Positions 62,356-64,000 of a stretch of 64,000 bases of DNA are shown here, in pieces. This DNA is from an uncultured Rhodospirillales bacterium (lineage in GTDB: Bacteria; Pseudomonadota; Alphaproteobacteria; Acetobacterales; Acetobacteraceae): NCBI GenBank assembly GCA_903865895.1, contig CAIPLM010000385.1:1-64000 (forward strand), in the 5' to 3' direction. Position numbers and translations under genes: made by a program. Numbering within the stretch: position 1 is the stretch's first letter; each line of letters starts with the position of its first letter. The notes beneath the pieces were generated by a model. That model was not told the origin of the DNA. It saw only the letters and a program-made list of their open reading frames with translations, and ran no database searches.

Positions 62356-63321
62356 ATGGCAACCGCCCCGTGGCGCCCCCTCGCCCTCCTCGGATTCGCT
62401 GCCGCCCTGCTGGGCGCGCCGGCGGAGGCCGAGACCCTGCGCCCGCCGCCGCCGCCGCGCGCGCCGGTCGCGGTGCGCGAGGTGGCGGTGATCAACCATG
62501 CCGCCCACCCGGTGTTTCAGCTCAAGGTCTCGTTCAGCGAAGCCGACCAATGGGGCGATGACCGGCTGGGCGAGGCCACCGTACCTCCTGGCGGCACCTT
62601 CCGCGTGCGCCTCGGGCGGACCGGCGACTGCCTGTTCGATATCCAGGTGATCTATGACGACCTCAGCCACGAGGAGCGCCGCGGAGTCGATCTCTGCCGC
62701 ATTCGCGCGGTGACATTCGACGGCACCACGGCGACAAAGCCGACCGAGTTGTTCGCGGTGCCGCGCGGCATAAGGCTGGAGAACCGCGGGCCGCGGCCAA
62801 TCCGCCAGGTGTTCGTCTCCAGCGCCAGCGCCGAGCAATGGGGCGACGATCTCGCGCCGCCCGGCGGCATCGCCCCGCGTGCCAGTGGCGCGATCGTCTA
62901 TCGCGGCGGCTGCACCGCCGATCTCCGCGTGGTCTACGACAACCGCGCCGCCGAGGAGCGGCGCGGGCTCGACCTTTGCGCCAGCCCCGCCCTGATTATC
63001 CGCCCGGGCTGGACGACCGATGACGAACCGCCCGCCCCGCCGGCGCCCGGCAGTCTCCGCCTGGTGAACCGCACCGGCCATCCCATCACCGCGCTGCATC
63101 TGCGCGCCGAGCCGCACCATGGCGCCGAGAGCCCTGACCTGCTGGGCGCCGGCCTGCTGCCGGCCGGTGGCAGCCTTGACGTGCCGTTCGATCGTGGCGC
63201 CGATTGCCGCTTCACCCTGCGGGCGAGCTATGGCGGGGATCTCGCGGATCTCGCGTTGCGCGGCATCGACCTGTGCGGCGATTCGACGATAGAGCTGACG
63301 AATTCGCCAACGATACGATAA
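62356..63321 (+). CDS. Secreted protein with three tandem internal repeats
   Basis: A 321-residue protein with a signal peptide (MATAPWRPLALLGFAAALLGAPAEA) and a proline-rich linker. Three repeats of about 70 residues follow: about 43-115, 138-209 and 233-308. Repeats 1 and 2 share QWGDD, PPGG, VxYDxxxxEERRGxDLC; each repeat has two cysteines (C92/C114, C186/C208, C284/C307) that could form one disulfide. The third is more diverged and lacks QWGDD. I do not recognise the family. No catalytic motif is visible; a periplasmic or surface binding role is conceivable. Confidence 0.8.
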   Translation: MATAPWRPLALLGFAAALLGAPAEAETLRPPPPPRAPVAVREVAVINHAAHPVFQLKVSFSEADQWGDDRLGEATVPPGGTFRVRLGRTGDCLFDIQVIYDDLSHEERRGVDLCRIRAVTFDGTTATKPTELFAVPRGIRLENRGPRPIRQVFVSSASAEQWGDDLAPPGGIAPRASGAIVYRGGCTADLRVVYDNRAAEERRGLDLCASPALIIRPGWTTDDEPPAPPAPGSLRLVNRTGHPITALHLRAEPHHGAESPDLLGAGLLPAGGSLDVPFDRGADCRFTLRASYGGDLADLALRGIDLCGDSTIELTNSPTIR

Positions 63322-63324
63322 ACA

Positions 63325-63354
63325 TTGACAAAATAGCGCAATTCCACTCAAAAT
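63325..63354 (+). promoter_or_regulatory. Promoter directly upstream of the last gene, probably leaderless
   Basis: TTGACA (63325-63330) is a consensus -35 box; CAAAAT (63349-63354) after an 18-base spacer is a fair -10. The transcription start would fall at or within a base or two of the ATG at 63361. No ribosome site precedes that ATG. The stretch is AT-rich. Confidence 0.55.
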
Positions 63355-63360
63355 TTGTAA

Positions 63361-64000
63361 ATGGCCTCGCTGGGTTCCGCCGACAGAGCCGTGCTGCGCG
63401 TTCGCCCCATCCGCCGTGACAAGCGGTGGTGGCGGAAGTTTGCTTCGCCCCTATGGGTGCTGCTTGGCGTTCCCGCGCTGATTTTCCCGGCTGCGTTGGT
63501 CGTGATGATGGAGGACGATGGGCCGCGCTCCGCGGTGGAAATCGCGGTCTCCGCCCTGCCGATCGCCGGCGATGCGAGTGTGGCGGAGGGCGGCAAGGCG
63601 GCCAATCCGTTCGGCGAGCAATCCCGCTCGGTGCCGGTGACCACGGCGAGCTCGCTGTTCAGCAGCTCCGCCCAGGTCGCGGCGGTTCATCCGGGAACCC
63701 GTATCGAAACCGCGCCCACCGAGACCGAGCTGGTGGACTACAAGGTGCTGGTGTTCAACGCCCTGCACCCGCTCACCCTCGCCTCGGAGGATCTGCTGAG
63801 CAGCGGCGCCAATCTGCAATACCTGCCCACCGGCGAGGAATTCGCCAAGATCGTCTATCGCGAGTTCTGCATGGGCGGGATGGCCAGCCAGGGGGCGCCG
63901 GGCGAGTTCGGCAAGCTGGGCATCAGCAACAACCTCGTGGTCTCGCTGCTGAATTACATGCCGCTGGCGGAAATCACCCGCGCCTGCCCGCAACTGCGCT
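63361..64000 (+). CDS. Membrane-anchored protein of unknown function, 3' end outside window
   Basis: The frame from ATG 63361 stays open to the last base (213 complete codons). The N-terminus is basic (RPIRRDKRWWRK) and followed by one hydrophobic segment (about residues 31-50), so the protein should be a single-pass inner-membrane protein with the rest outside. The visible part (about 55-213) has no motif I recognise; it includes a single cysteine-containing segment (YREFCMGGMASQ). Coding character is good (codon third positions mostly G/C). It may be co-regulated with the secreted repeat protein upstream. Confidence 0.75.
   Translation, partial: MASLGSADRAVLRVRPIRRDKRWWRKFASPLWVLLGVPALIFPAALVVMMEDDGPRSAVEIAVSALPIAGDASVAEGGKAANPFGEQSRSVPVTTASSLFSSSAQVAAVHPGTRIETAPTETELVDYKVLVFNALHPLTLASEDLLSSGANLQYLPTGEEFAKIVYREFCMGGMASQGAPGEFGKLGISNNLVVSLLNYMPLAEITRACPQLR

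Overview
The window comes from a high-GC alphaproteobacterium. The mix of genes (incomplete sox thiosulfate operon, acetoacetyl-CoA reductase, CHCC zinc-finger protein beside polA, DUF1674 and DUF1217 proteins, many ABC importers) would fit the Acetobacteraceae/Rhodospirillales. That placement is inference from gene content, not a phylogeny. It is mostly ordinary chromosome, densely packed, with many ATGA/GTGA stop-start overlaps.

Layout. 1-3351: the 3' end of a peptide-type ABC importer operon (two ATPases, two permeases). 3352-6315: a scarred accessory patch with a frameshifted IS3 remnant, two tandem Lin0512-family genes, a very AT-rich spot and a decayed IS701-type transposase. 6316-13915: aminotransferase, adenine deaminase, DUF1217 protein, LivF-like ATPase, the glyoxylate pair hyi-glxR and an XRE regulator. 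14034-16808: alaX, a sulfurtransferase and metC. 16814-21894: a large repeat-rich RTX-like protein, then HxlR regulator-thioesterase-MATE pump. 22123-27538: the pstSCAB-phoU-phoB phosphate operon behind a clear triple Pho box. 27542-33581: one tightly coupled operon, 2Fe-2S subunit - molybdopterin subunit - cytochrome c - flavocytochrome c flavoprotein - soxX-soxY-soxZ-soxA, without soxB or soxCD. 33726-37263: FkbM methyltransferase, GDP-mannose dehydratase and a GDP-deoxyhexose reductase, plus a PAP2 phosphatase. 37369-46732: SDR, metallo-beta-lactamase fold enzyme, tyrosine phosphatase, two different cysteine synthases, a polar amino acid ABC importer, a membrane protein, a rhodanese and a CMD-family protein. 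46761-51371: flavin monooxygenase, divergent LysR regulator, a 64-residue Tat-leader ORF and a class III CoA-transferase. 51372-51984: transposase scar and tRNA-Arg(CCG). 52029-64000: lipoprotein-like hydrolase, zinc finger, polA, PAS histidine kinase, phbB, FAD-linked dehydrogenase, yggT-DUF167-folD, DUF1674, a secreted three-repeat protein and a membrane protein running off the end.

Sulfur is a recurring theme: sox/fcc operon, two cysteine synthases, metC and two rhodanese-type proteins. The best candidates for something new are the iorAB-like/fccAB/soxXYZA operon with a SoxY lacking the usual GGCGG tail, the tandem Lin0512 pair in an IS-bounded patch, the structured region with a 20-codon ORF downstream of phoB, the secreted triplicated-domain protein and the apparently leaderless gene after it. 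No CRISPR array, prophage or recognisable defence system was seen.
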